NCBI GenBank assembly: GCA_036267635.1
Contig: DATAVR010000024.1
Location: 62,001 to 126,000, forward strand
From: JADGRB01 sp036267635
GTDB taxonomy: Bacteria; Myxococcota_A; Polyangia; Fen-1088
Length of the DNA stretch: 64,000 nt
Direction of reading: 5' to 3'
Shown here: piece after piece, positions 53,487-62,900 of the stretch
How positions within the stretch are numbered: the stretch's first letter is position 1
How the letters are laid out: each line of letters starts with the position of its first letter
Translations under genes and position numbers: made by a program
The notes under the pieces: model-generated
Told to the model about the DNA's origin: nothing
Seen by the model: only the letters and a program-made list of their open reading frames with translations
The model's database searches: none

Positions 53487-53660
53487 ATGGCGGTCAACAG
53501 AGAGCTCATCGACATCCTGGCCTGCCCCAAGTGCAAGGGGGCGCTCAAGCTGCGCGCCGACGAGTCGGCGTTCGAGTGCGGCGCCTGCAAGCTCGTTTAC
53601 CTGGTCGTCGACGACATCCCGAACTTCATCCTGGAAGAGGCCCAGCCGCTCGTCGGCTGA
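53487..53660 (+). CDS. Trm112/YcaR-like zinc-ribbon protein
   Basis: A 57-residue protein with two Cys pairs (CPKC near the start, CGAC later) and the family layout RELIDILACPKCKGAL … LVYLVVDDIPNFI. Trm112 proteins stabilise methyltransferases in eukaryotes and archaea; bacterial versions such as YcaR have no settled role. A TATA-rich patch (53474-53480) directly precedes the ATG at 53487 and the start is divergent to the FeS oxidoreductase gene (39 bases apart), so they may share a promoter region. Confidence 0.85.
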   Translation: MAVNRELIDILACPKCKGALKLRADESAFECGACKLVYLVVDDIPNFILEEAQPLVG

Positions 53661-53662
53661 GG

Positions 53663-53706
53663 CGGTCCGTCGGGGCGCCCCCGGAGCTTCCCGGCTAGAT
53701 TTTTTG
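53663..53706 (+). terminator. Possible weak terminator after the Trm112-like gene
   Basis: A GC-rich self-complementary stretch (GGGGCGCCCC near 53673, then CCGGAGCTTCCCGG) is followed by a run of six T (about 53700-53705). The arms are imperfectly placed relative to the T run, so this is a tentative call. A second hairpin, GCTCCC-GGAA-GGGAGC (53708-53723), follows the T run and sits in the PilZ gene leader. Confidence 0.35.
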
Positions 53707-53738
53707 CGCTCCCGGAAGGGAGCCTTAAACTCGTCGGT

Positions 53739-54104
53739 ATGAGCACCGACCGACGCCGAGCCCTCCAGGAGCGCCGTCAGACCGACCGTGTGGCCGCGGT
53801 CTTCGCCGTGAAGAAGGCGATCGTCGCCGGCAGCTCCAGCAAGCAGATCCAGCTCTGCCAGGCAGAGGACATCGCGCCTGCCGGCATGACCATCAAGCGC
53901 CCCCGGGGCAGCGCCGTCTTGCCCCGCACCGAGCTGGCGTTGTCGTTCGCGCTTCCCGGATCGCCAGACGAGATCTCGGCCCGGGGCGTGGTGGTCAGCG
54001 ACACCAGCACCGGCTCGTTTCGCCGCACCGGGGTCCGTTTCATCGCGCTCGCGCCCCACCACGCGCAGCTGATCGCCGGCTACTGCCGGCGCCGCACGCG
54101 CTGA
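53739..54104 (+). CDS. PilZ-domain protein
   Basis: A 121-residue PilZ protein, a predicted cyclic di-GMP receptor. The arginine motif is present in LQERRQTDRVAAVF and the D/N-x-S-x-x-G motif appears as EDIAPAGMTI, with Ala in place of the Ser, so c-di-GMP affinity is uncertain. Strands VVVSDTSTGSFRRTGVRFIAL complete the barrel. It stands alone as a single-domain adaptor, a common myxobacterial type linked to motility or surface behaviour. A small GNRA-type hairpin (53708-53723) lies in its leader. It converges on the FAD oxidoreductase gene with five bases between stops. Confidence 0.82.
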   Translation: MSTDRRRALQERRQTDRVAAVFAVKKAIVAGSSSKQIQLCQAEDIAPAGMTIKRPRGSAVLPRTELALSFALPGSPDEISARGVVVSDTSTGSFRRTGVRFIALAPHHAQLIAGYCRRRTR

Positions 54105-54108
54105 GGCG

Positions 54109-55641
54109 TCAGCGGCCGAGCAGCGTGCGCCTTCGCAGCGGCACCCGCCGCACGGGCGCGTGGCCGACGAGCCGTGCGGCCCCCCAGCCCGAAACCAGCT
54201 CCCCCTCCAGGCCCAGCCCGGGAAGATTCTCGCGCCCGACCAGCAGCAGGTTCTTCACCCCGGTCGCGTGCGGCAGGCCGATGAGGTCGAAGGGCCCCGT
54301 GGCCGCCCGCGCGTAGATCGGTGGCGGCGCGACGACCACGTTCGTGGCGGTCGCCTTGGTGCTGGCGTTGCCGGCGGCGCCTGCCGCGGCCCCGCGTTCG
54401 GCGCCGAGACCGTCGTACGGAGAAGCGACCACGAAGATCTGTTTGCCGAAGCTGGGCCAGAGCCGCTCCATTGTCTGAACGACCCGTCCGCGCAGCGCCC
54501 GCAGATAGCTCGGTCCGGCGTCGACCAGATGCGCCGGCACCACGCACTCGATCCAGAGGGGGATCCGCTCCGGATCGCGCGGTTGTGGGCGACCGACGGT
54601 GATGGCCAGAGCGTTGTCCTCGACGAGCGGACGCGCCGGATCTCCGATCGCCAGCAGGCGCGGTGGTGTCCCGGCTGGCAGCGCCTGGGCGCCCACCAGC
54701 AGCGAGAGAGCGTAGCGGTAGCCGGTCAAGCGCAGCGCGGCGGGACGGCCCCGCGCCGGGACTGGGGGGGCGGACGAGCCCAGCGTCGTCCGGAGCGCCA
54801 CCGACGGTCCCGCCCAGAGGAGCCACTGGCAGCCGATTGTTTCGTCGCGCGGGCTCACCCGCAGGCCGACCGCGCGCCCCCGCCGCACGACCACCCCGAT
54901 CGGCTCCAGCCGTCGCCGCCGTTCGCCGCCGAAGGTCTCCATCCGCTGGACCAGGAGCTCCTGCAGCGCCCCGAGGCCGCCGTCGAGGAGATGCAGGCCG
55001 CGCCGGGCGAGCGCGAAGGCGCGCGCCTCGGCGACCGAGCCGACGCCGCTCGGGGTGAGGCCCACCGAGAGCGCGGCGGGCGCGGCGGCGATCGCCCGAA
55101 AGAGATGATCGGCTCCCAGCGGCGCGAGCGGATCGGTTCCGGCCCGCGGCAGCAGCGACTCCAGGCGGCCGACCTCGCGGCGCTCCCAGAACCCGTTCGG
55201 CGGCAGCGTCATCGCCGTCGCCAGCAGCGGATCGGCCTGACGCCCGAGCCCGTCGAGCCGCTCGATCGCAGCGGCCACCGTCGCCGCGGCCGGGCCGAAG
55301 GCGCGCCCGAGCTCCCGTTCCAGCGCCGCCCCGTCGGTTGCCAGATCGAGCTTCTGGTCGCCGACGAGGACGCGGACCAGGGGGGTGGCGGGGGCGCGCC
55401 GCTTGATCACCGCCACGCAGTCGAGCTCCTTGAACAGGCGCGCGGCCTGGGGATCGTCGAGCGGCGGCAGCGGCGCGGGCGCTCGCGAGAGCACCGCGCC
55501 GGCGGCCTCGAAGGCGGCCTGCTCACGCTCGTCGGCGACGAGCAACACCCGGAATCCGCGCCGGGCCAGGAGCGCCGCCGCGACCAGGCCGGACGTCTCG
55601 CCCCCACAGACGATCACGTCGTAGAAGTTCGTGTCGACCAT
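54109..55641 (-). CDS. FAD-dependent oxidoreductase, phytoene-desaturase-like
   Basis: A 510-residue flavoprotein. The N-terminus is a Rossmann FAD-binding motif (DVIVCGGETSGLVAAALLARRGFRVLLVAD). A C-terminal FAD segment (GVKNLLLVGRENLPGLGLEGELVSGW) matches NAD(P)/FAD-dependent oxidoreductases of the phytoene desaturase/amine oxidase type. The middle is Arg/Ala-rich and divergent, so the substrate cannot be read. It begins 11 bases after purN and may be transcribed with the purine genes, although no pathway link is evident. The ATG at 55641 directly precedes the Rossmann strand. No membrane segments are seen. Confidence 0.8.
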   Translation of the reverse strand: MVDTNFYDVIVCGGETSGLVAAALLARRGFRVLLVADEREQAAFEAAGAVLSRAPAPLPPLDDPQAARLFKELDCVAVIKRRAPATPLVRVLVGDQKLDLATDGAALERELGRAFGPAAATVAAAIERLDGLGRQADPLLATAMTLPPNGFWERREVGRLESLLPRAGTDPLAPLGADHLFRAIAAAPAALSVGLTPSGVGSVAEARAFALARRGLHLLDGGLGALQELLVQRMETFGGERRRRLEPIGVVVRRGRAVGLRVSPRDETIGCQWLLWAGPSVALRTTLGSSAPPVPARGRPAALRLTGYRYALSLLVGAQALPAGTPPRLLAIGDPARPLVEDNALAITVGRPQPRDPERIPLWIECVVPAHLVDAGPSYLRALRGRVVQTMERLWPSFGKQIFVVASPYDGLGAERGAAAGAAGNASTKATATNVVVAPPPIYARAATGPFDLIGLPHATGVKNLLLVGRENLPGLGLEGELVSGWGAARLVGHAPVRRVPLRRRTLLGR

Positions 55642-55652
55642 GGGCCGCGAGG

Positions 55653-56291
55653 TTAGAGGGTGCGCAGCGGATCGGTCGGCGGAGCGGCGCCGAGGACGCG
55701 AACGCGGCGTCCGTCGAGAACCACCCGGCGCTCGGCGATGGCCCGCACCACCAAGGGGAGCAGGCGGTGCTCCTCGGCGAGGATCCGGGCGCGCAGCGCC
55801 TCGTCGTCGTCGTCGTCCTGAACCTGCACGGCGGCCTGGGCGATGATCGGGCCGGTGTCGACGCCCCGGTCGACGAAGTGGACCGTGCAGCCGGCGATCT
55901 TGACCGCGGCGTCGTACGCCTGCTGGACCCCGTGCACGCCGGGGAACGCGGGCAAGAGGGCGGGGTGGATGTTGATGACCCGGCCGGGGAAGGCGTCGAG
56001 CAGCTCGCCCGACAGCACGCGCATGAAGCCGGCCAGCACCACCAGATCGACCTGGTGCGCGCGCAGCGCCTCGACCAGCGCCCGATCGAACGCCGCGCGG
56101 TCGGCATGATCGCGGTGGTCGACGATGAAGGTCGGCAGGCCGGCCAGCCGCGCGCGCGACAGCGCCGGACAGTCGGGGACGTTGCAGCCGACGACCGTCA
56201 GGCGCGCCGGACCGAGCTCGTTCCGCGTGCCCCGATCGATGAGCGCCTGCAGATTGGTCCCGCCGCCGGAGACCAGGACGCCGACGTTCAT
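55653..56291 (-). CDS. purN: Phosphoribosylglycinamide formyltransferase
   Basis: A 212-residue PurN that formylates GAR using 10-formyl-THF in purine synthesis. Catalytic residues are N107 and H109 in RVINIHPALLP and D145 in VDRGVDTGPII. The substrate loop VLVSGGGTNLQAL is at the start. A stretch of five Asp residues (about 158-162) is unusual but lies in a surface loop. The ATG overlaps the purM stop (ATGA, 56288-56291), the classic purM-purN arrangement. Confidence 0.96.
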   Translation of the reverse strand: MNVGVLVSGGGTNLQALIDRGTRNELGPARLTVVGCNVPDCPALSRARLAGLPTFIVDHRDHADRAAFDRALVEALRAHQVDLVVLAGFMRVLSGELLDAFPGRVINIHPALLPAFPGVHGVQQAYDAAVKIAGCTVHFVDRGVDTGPIIAQAAVQVQDDDDDEALRARILAEEHRLLPLVVRAIAERRVVLDGRRVRVLGAAPPTDPLRTL

Positions 56292-57340
56292 TGCGCGAGA
56301 AACTCCACCGGTGCGTCGGGCGCATCGGCGGCGGCCACCTGGCCGACGGGGAAGACCTGCTCGCCCGAGCGCTCGAGCAGCGTGGTCGCTTCAGCCACCC
56401 GATCCGCGGGGACGCAGACCAGCATGCCGAGGCCCATGTTGAAGGTGCGGCGCATCTCCTCGGGCGCCACGCCGCCGCCCTGCGCCAGCAGCTCGAAGAG
56501 CGGGGGGACCGGCCAGCTGCCGAGGCGCAGCTGCAGCTTGAGCCGCGCGCCGTCAGGGATCATGCGCGGCGGGTTGTCGATGAGGCCGCCGCCGGTGATG
56601 TGGGCCGCCCCGCGCAGGAGGTCGGCGTCGGCGAGCGCCCGCATCGATCGGACGTAGATGCGGGTCGGGCGCAGCAGCGCCTGGCCGAGCGGCTCGCCGA
56701 GGCCCCGCGGGGTGGCGTCGAGGGTGAGCCGCATCTCTTCGAGGAATACTTTACGAATCAGCGAGTAGCCGTTGGAATGAAAACCCGAGGAGGCCAGCCC
56801 CAGGAGCTGGTCGCCCGGGCGAATCGCGGTCCCGTCGACGCGGCGGCTCTTCTCGACGACGCCCACGCAGAACCCGGCCAGATCGTACTCGCCGGCCGCG
56901 TAGAATCCGGGGAGCTCCGCGGTCTCGCCGCCGAGCAGCGCGCAGCCGGCAGCCTGGCAGCCGTCGGCGATGCCGCCGATCACCCGCTCCGCCACGCCGA
57001 CCTCCAGCTTCCCGGAAGCGAAGTAGTCGAGGAAGAACAGCGGCTCGGCGCCACAGACGACCAGATCGTTGACGTTCATGGCCACCAGATCGATCCCCAC
57101 CGTGTCGTGGCGGCCGGTGAGAAAGGCGAGCTTCAGCTTGGTGCCGACCCCGTCGGTGCAGGAGACCAGCAGCGGCTCCTTGTAGCGGCCGGGGATGGCG
57201 CAGAGGCCGGCGAAGCCGCCCAGGCCGCCCATCACCTCGGGGCGTTGCGTGCGACGGACGTGTCCTTTGATGCGCTCGACCAACAGCTCGCCGGCGTCGA
57301 TGTCGACACCGGCGTCGCGGTAGCTGAGGCGCGTGGTCAC
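56288..57340 (-). CDS. purM: Phosphoribosylformylglycinamidine cyclo-ligase
   Basis: A 350-residue AIR synthetase that closes the imidazole ring in purine biosynthesis. Key segments are SYRDAGVDIDAGELLVERIK, SCTDGVGTKLKLAF, DLVAMNVNDLVVCGAEPLFFLDY, LLGGETAELPGFY and HITGGGLIDN. GTG 57340 is chosen: it overlaps the upstream stop as GTGA and gives MTTRLSYRDAG, the normal PurM start; longer versions are low-complexity frames inside the upstream gene. Co-translated with purN. Confidence 0.96.
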   Translation of the reverse strand: MTTRLSYRDAGVDIDAGELLVERIKGHVRRTQRPEVMGGLGGFAGLCAIPGRYKEPLLVSCTDGVGTKLKLAFLTGRHDTVGIDLVAMNVNDLVVCGAEPLFFLDYFASGKLEVGVAERVIGGIADGCQAAGCALLGGETAELPGFYAAGEYDLAGFCVGVVEKSRRVDGTAIRPGDQLLGLASSGFHSNGYSLIRKVFLEEMRLTLDATPRGLGEPLGQALLRPTRIYVRSMRALADADLLRGAAHITGGGLIDNPPRMIPDGARLKLQLRLGSWPVPPLFELLAQGGGVAPEEMRRTFNMGLGMLVCVPADRVAEATTLLERSGEQVFPVGQVAAADAPDAPVEFLAQ

Positions 57341-57702
57341 GCCGGCTCGCCGTCCGCGGACGCCACCGCGCGCCGACTCGCCCCCGCGTTGCTGATCGGC
57401 AGCGATCCGAAGCGCTCCACGAAACCCTTCAAGAGGCGGTCGAGCTCGTCTTGCGGGTGCGCCGCCTCGGCGAACCGAATCCAGCGCGCCCCGGCGCTCA
57501 CCGCGCGTTCGATCTGGCGGGCGCCGCGTCCGGCCACGAAGGCCTGCAGCGTCTCCTCCGGATCGCAGCAAGCATAGAAAACCATGGCGCTCCGGCCCGA
57601 GCGGTAGTCCATCGCTCCTTCGGCCCGCGTCTGCAGGACCCCCGAGGACTCGGGGGCCGCCTTACCGCCATCGGAGATCTTGTGCCAAGCGCCAAAATGC
57701 AC
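57337..57702 (-). CDS. Hypothetical protein coupled to purM
   Basis: A 121-residue protein from GTG 57702 that was not recognised. It begins HFGAWHKISDGGKAA, has a central FYACCDPEETLQAFVAGRGARQIERAVSAGARWIRFAE and ends shortly after a helical FVERFG segment. No signal peptide, membrane helix or catalytic motif is seen. Its stop overlaps the purM start (GTGA), which supports a real, translated gene. It diverges from accD with 57 bases between starts. The ATG at MDYRSG (about 30 residues in) is an alternative start. Confidence 0.62.
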   Translation of the reverse strand: MHFGAWHKISDGGKAAPESSGVLQTRAEGAMDYRSGRSAMVFYACCDPEETLQAFVAGRGARQIERAVSAGARWIRFAEAAHPQDELDRLLKGFVERFGSLPISNAGASRRAVASADGEPA

Positions 57703-57759
57703 GCGCGCAGCATAACAAACCACGCGCGGTTCGCTCAGTGTATTCTCCGGTTTCGCACG

Positions 57760-58620
57760 ATGGCTTGGTACAAAAGAGAGGATCGCGACGACGATCTTTC
57801 GGAAGAGAAGCGCAGCGTCCCGGCTGGGCTGTTCACCAAGTGTCCGGGCTGCCGGGAGACGCTGGAGACCGCCGCGCTGGAGAAGAACGACGGCGTCTGC
57901 CCTCAGTGCGAGCACCACTTTCCCCTCTCGGCGGCGCGCCGCCTCGAGCTGGTGCTCGACCCCGGCAGCTTCGTCGAGGCGGACGGCTCGATCGAGAGCG
58001 TCGACCCGCTCAGCTTTCGTGACTCGAAGAAGTACAGCGATCGCCTGCGGGCGGCCCGCCGCAACGCCGGGGGCGCCGACTCGCTGCGGGCCGGCTCGGG
58101 GCGCATCGAGGAGATCCCGGTCGAGCTCGGCGTCTTCGTGTTCGAGTTCATGGGTGGCTCGATGGGCTCGGTCGCCGGCGAGAAGATCACCCGGGTGTTC
58201 GAGCGCGCGCTCGAGCGCCGCGCGCCGGCGCTGATCTTCTCGACGTCGGGCGGGGCGCGCATGCAGGAGGGGGTCCTGTCGCTCATGCAGATGGCCAAGA
58301 CCTCGGCGGCGCTCGGACGGCTGCGTGAGGCCGGGCTGCCCTACCTCTCGATCCTGCTGCACCCGACCACCGGCGGCGTGGCGGCCAGCTTCGCCATGCT
58401 GGGCGACGTGATCCTGGCCGAGCCGAAGGCGCAGATCGGGTTCGCCGGCGCCCGGGTCATCCAGAACACCATCCGCCAGCGGCTGCCGGCCGGTTTCCAG
58501 CGGGCCGAGTTCCTGCTCGACCACGGCTTCCTCGACGCCATCGTGCCGCGGCGGCAGATGCGCGCGACCCTGGCGCGGCTCCTGCGCCTCTTGGGCCCGT
58601 CGGCGGCATCGGCCGCGTAG
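57760..58620 (+). CDS. accD: Acetyl-CoA carboxylase carboxyltransferase beta subunit
   Basis: A 286-residue subunit that, with AccA, transfers CO2 from carboxybiotin to acetyl-CoA, the first step of fatty-acid synthesis. The N-terminal zinc ribbon is C28-x2-C31 … C47-x2-C50. The crotonase-fold core has FMGGSMGSVAGEKITR, IFSTSGGARMQEG, HPTTGGVAASFAMLGD and IGFAGARVIQNTIRQ. accA is not in the window. folC begins 8 bases later, so the classical accD-folC arrangement is kept. Confidence 0.97.
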   Translation: MAWYKREDRDDDLSEEKRSVPAGLFTKCPGCRETLETAALEKNDGVCPQCEHHFPLSAARRLELVLDPGSFVEADGSIESVDPLSFRDSKKYSDRLRAARRNAGGADSLRAGSGRIEEIPVELGVFVFEFMGGSMGSVAGEKITRVFERALERRAPALIFSTSGGARMQEGVLSLMQMAKTSAALGRLREAGLPYLSILLHPTTGGVAASFAMLGDVILAEPKAQIGFAGARVIQNTIRQRLPAGFQRAEFLLDHGFLDAIVPRRQMRATLARLLRLLGPSAASAA

Positions 58621-58628
58621 GCTGGCAG

Positions 58629-59891
58629 ATGGCGGCCTACGCCGAACTGCTGGCGCGGCTCGACGTGGCGGCGCGGGCGCTGGGCGTCGACATGGGGCTA
58701 GAGCGGGTTCGCACGGCGCTCGCCCGGCTCGGCGATCCGCAGAGGCGCTTCGCCGCGGTGCAGATCGCCGGGACCAACGGCAAGGGGTCGACGGCGGCGA
58801 TGACCGAGGCGATCCTGCGCGCGGCGGGCCTGCGCACGGGCCTCTACACCTCGCCGCACCTGGCGCGGTTCACCGAGCGGATCCGCGTGGCCGGGCGTGA
58901 GGTCGACGGCGAGCGATTGGCCGCGCTCGACGGGCGCGTGATCGGCGCCGGCGTCCCGCTGACCTACTTCGAGATCGCCACGGCGCTGGCCTTCCTGGTG
59001 TTCGCCGAGGAGGCGGTGGAGATCGCGGTGCTGGAGACAGGCCTCGGCGGGCGCCTCGACGCGGTCACCACTTGTGAGCCGCTGGCCACGGCCATCACCT
59101 CGATCGGGATCGATCACACCGGCTACCTGGGGACGACGCTCACCGCGATCGCCGGCGAGAAGGCGGGGATTCTCAAACCGACCATCCCCTGTTTTCTCGG
59201 GCGCCTCCCCGCGGAGGCACGCCGCGAGATCGCGCGCCGGGCCGGGGAGATCGGCGCGCCTCTCCGAGATCTCGGCCGCGACTTCTCGCCGCCGGCCGGG
59301 CCGCTCGGGCTCGCGGGCCCGCACCAGCGCGACAACGCCGCGGTCGCCCTGGCGCTGGCGCGGGCCGCGGCGGCCGGGCTCGGTCGGCCGCTCCCCGACG
59401 CCTCGATAGCGGAGGGGCTCGCCGGCGCGACCTGGCCCGGTCGGCTGGAGCTGGTCGAGCCGGATCTGCTGTTCGACAGCGCGCACAACGCCGACGGCGC
59501 GCGGGCGCTCGGGGCCGCGCTCCCCGAGATCGCCGCCGGCCGCCGGATCGTGTTTCTGATGTCGATCGCCGAAGACAAGGATCCCCGCGCCATTCTCGAG
59601 GCACTGGCGCCGCTCGGGTACGCGCTGGTGGCCACCCGCTCCGACAGCCCGCGGGCGCTCTCCGCCGAGGCGCTGGCGCTGGAGGGGGCGCGGTTCTTCG
59701 CCCGACGGGCGGCCGTCGACGACCCGACCGCCGCCCTCGCCGAGGCCCGGCGGCGCGCGGCGGGCGGCCTGGTGGTCGTCTGCGGATCGATGTTCCTGGT
59801 GGGACCGCTGCGGGCGCGCCTCCTGGGCGAGCCGCTCGATCCGCGGCGCACGTCGGACCCGCTGTCGCCGGCGCCGTCGGGGCGGCGCTGA
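58629..59891 (+). CDS. folC: Folylpolyglutamate/dihydrofolate synthase
   Basis: A 420-residue Mur-ligase-like ATP-dependent enzyme that adds glutamate to folates. The P-loop GTNGKGS is at 48-54, followed by TGLYTSPHLARFTERI, VLETGLGGRLDAV, SIGIDHTGYLG and the C-terminal WPGRLELVEPDLLFDSAHNADGARAL. These match FolC family signatures. It immediately follows accD, as in many proteobacteria. The last ~25 residues are a basic Ser/Pro tail. Whether it also makes dihydrofolate cannot be judged from motifs alone. Confidence 0.95.
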   Translation: MAAYAELLARLDVAARALGVDMGLERVRTALARLGDPQRRFAAVQIAGTNGKGSTAAMTEAILRAAGLRTGLYTSPHLARFTERIRVAGREVDGERLAALDGRVIGAGVPLTYFEIATALAFLVFAEEAVEIAVLETGLGGRLDAVTTCEPLATAITSIGIDHTGYLGTTLTAIAGEKAGILKPTIPCFLGRLPAEARREIARRAGEIGAPLRDLGRDFSPPAGPLGLAGPHQRDNAAVALALARAAAAGLGRPLPDASIAEGLAGATWPGRLELVEPDLLFDSAHNADGARALGAALPEIAAGRRIVFLMSIAEDKDPRAILEALAPLGYALVATRSDSPRALSAEALALEGARFFARRAAVDDPTAALAEARRRAAGGLVVVCGSMFLVGPLRARLLGEPLDPRRTSDPLSPAPSGRR

Positions 59892-59901
59892 GCGACCGTC
59901 G

Positions 59902-62900
59902 CTACCAGCCCGCGACGTGCAGGCCGCGCGGGACGGCCTTGCGGCGGGGCGCCACCGGCTGGCCGTACCAGGCGGTCTTGTCCACCATGGTCGGCGACGT
60001 CTCGACGGTGAAGTAGAAGAGGCGCAGGTAGTTGTGGTGGCCGATCCGCTCGTGCCCGAAAAGACCGCCCAAGACCTCCCACATGAAGTCGCCCGGACGT
60101 TTGACGCCCGAGTCGTAGAAGGGGAAGAAGTAGCGGCGGTAGGTGCCGTCGGGCCGACCGTCGGCCGCCAATCCCTCGCTGTGGTAGTAGTTCGGGAAGA
60201 TCCAGGTGCCGACGTGGGCGGCGCTCTGACGCCGCACGAAGAACGGGAACACCACCGTCGTGCGGTCGGGGCCGCGCTTGAAGTCCCAGAGCAGCGGGAA
60301 GGCGACCATGCTGACGTCGGTCGGCGTCGAGTGCCGATAGAACAGCAGCGGCGGAATCACGGTGGTGGCGTCGTGCTCGACCTTGTTCTCGTAGCGTCCG
60401 AAGATCGGCAGCAGCAGCGTCGTCCGCGAGAGGTGGTACTGGTGCACGTCGTAGTAGAGCGGCAGCCCGACGTAGGCCGAGGTGGCGATGTCGCGGTAAT
60501 GCCAGAAGAGCACCAGCGTGCTGGAGATCCCCGTCTCGGGGTTGCCGCGCGACACGTGCAGGAGCGGGGGGATGACGGTGGTCGTGGTGTCGGTCGCCTT
60601 GCTGGTGTGGCTGAACACCAGCGGCGCCAACATGGTGAACGAGCTCGTCGGGCTGTCGGTGTGCAGCACGGGCCCGGCGTACCAGAAGCGCGAGGGGCCG
60701 CGACGGTGGTAGCCGGCGAGCAGCGTGTAGAACGAAAAGTGGTCGCGCCCATGCCCCTCGTAGAACAGCGGGAGCAGGGCCTGCGAGGCGTCGCCGTTGC
60801 CGTCGTCGCGCGAGTACCAGGCGATCGGCAGCAGGCCGCGCGTCCGATCGGTCTGATGGTGTGACCAGTAGAAGGGTCCCGCCAGCGTCGTCTCGCTGTC
60901 GAGCGTCTTGTCGGCGAAGTGCCAGAAGATGGGGAAGAGGATGTCGGTGCGGCGATCCTTCTTCACGTCCGACCAGTAGAGCGGAAAGAGCGCGTTCACC
61001 GTCCCCTCGGGATCGCGATCGTGGAAGAAGAGCGCACAGGAGAACCAGTCGCGCGTCCCGTCGTTCGAGCTGCGCTGATAGAGCAGGAGCGGCAGCACCG
61101 CGGTCATCGTGCGGTCGGCGTCGTGTCCGTGGACGAAGAGCGGGACGACGCCGACCGTGTGGGCCGTCGGCGTGGTGCGCTCGAAGTAGGGGCCGACGAC
61201 CGTGGTGGTCCGCTCGGAGAACGTCGAGTGCCAGAAGAACGGCGGCAAGGTGTCGACCTGGTCGCCATTCTTGCGCCGCAGGCGGAAGTACGAGGGGATG
61301 ATCCAGGTGTCGCTCTCTTTGGCGTCGGCGTAGTGACCGAAGAGCGGGAAGATCCCCTGGGCCTCGTAGCCAGGCCCCTCGACGCGGAACCAGGGGCCGA
61401 GCTGCGTCAGGTGCTGACCGTCGGAGCGGCGCAGGATGTTGGTGTAGAGCAGCGGGACGAAGGCGGCGTCGAAGCTCGAGTTCCTGAACCAGCCGTACGG
61501 GCCGAGGAAGCCGCCGTCGCCGTGCGGGCCGTGCACCGAAGCGCCCAGCAGGCTCACGAACAGGTGGGTCTCGGCGTCGCGCCGGTAGTGAAACAGCGGG
61601 AAGACGGTCAGGCTGCTCTCGTCGCCGCCGCCGGGACGCGCGCCGCGGCGGTAGGCGAACAGCGGGAAGAGGCCGTCGGTGGTCTCGCCGCCCCAGCGGC
61701 GGTGCCAGTAGGGGCCGACGACGGTGGTCGTCTTGTCGGCCTTCCGGTCGGCGAAGTACCAGAAGAGCGGCAGCAGCGCGAAGTGCGATCGGTCGTGGCC
61801 GATGCGCCAGTAGAGCAGGGGGACGATCGGGCCGACCGCGACGCTGGTCCCATCGCGATCGCGCTCCACGAACCCGAGTGGCGTGATGGTGGTGCTGGTG
61901 CCGTCGCGCGCGCTCGACATGTGGAAGAGCAGCGGGAACTGGACGGCGTAGCTCTCCCCGTCGTGGTGGCCGTAGAAGAAGAGCGGCGTCACCGCGCCCT
62001 CGGAGCCGTGCGCGTCCTCGTGGGCGTAGTAGAGTGGGAACAGCACGGTGGTCGACGACCCGCTGCCCGCGAAGCGCCAGAAGAGCGGGAAGACCACCGC
62101 GTGGCTCCGTCCGGCGTTCTCTCCGAAGTAGGCGATGGGCAGGAGGCCGCCGCTCCAACCGCCGTTGGTGAAATGGCGCCAGTAGACCGGTCCCACGATG
62201 GTGCTCGTGTCGCGGGGGCCCGCCCGGCGCTCGAACAGAGGGAAGAGCGCGGTCGCCGTCGCTCCGGTCGCCGCGTCCCAGAAGTGCCAGAACAGTGGAA
62301 ACAGCGTGGTGGTCGACCCCTCGGGATCGGTGCGGCGATAAAAGAGGAGTCCGATGACGCGCGCCATCCCGCCGGAGGCGCGGTCCTCGTGGCTCAGGTA
62401 GAGCGGCGTCACCATCTTCCGTTCGCCGCCCCGATCGCGGTGCGCGAACGAAAGGAAGGGGAGGATCGCCCAGGTCCGGGTCCCGTCGCGATCGTCGCGG
62501 CTGTAGCCGCCGAGCAGCGTCACGACCGTCGTCGCGCGATCGTGGTCGGCGCGATCCCAGTAAAAGAAGGGGACCAGGAGCCGGTGGGCGCGCGCGGTCT
62601 TGTCGTCACCGCTGCTCCACCACAGCGGCGGCAGCGTGTTGAAGTACCAGGAGCCGTCGCGCACGTGGACGAAGGGCACCACGATCGTGGTGTTCCGGCT
62701 CGGGCCGCGGAAGCTCCAGATCAGTGGAAACACGACCGTGTCGCCGTCGTCCTTCCCCTCGAAGTCCCACACCAGGGGGAAGAGGACGTGGTAGCTCGAC
62801 TGGGCCTTTTCGTCGCCGCCCCACCAGTAGAGCCAGGCCAGTGACCGCCCGTACTCCGGCCCCTCGCGGTGTGCGTAGCCGAGCCAGGTGACCAGCCAGG

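Noticed and set aside
53708..53723. GCTCCC-GGAA-GGGAGC hairpin as an intrinsic terminator
   Set aside because: The T run lies before, not after, the stem on the plus strand, and A residues follow on the minus strand, so neither orientation fits; kept only as a leader hairpin note.
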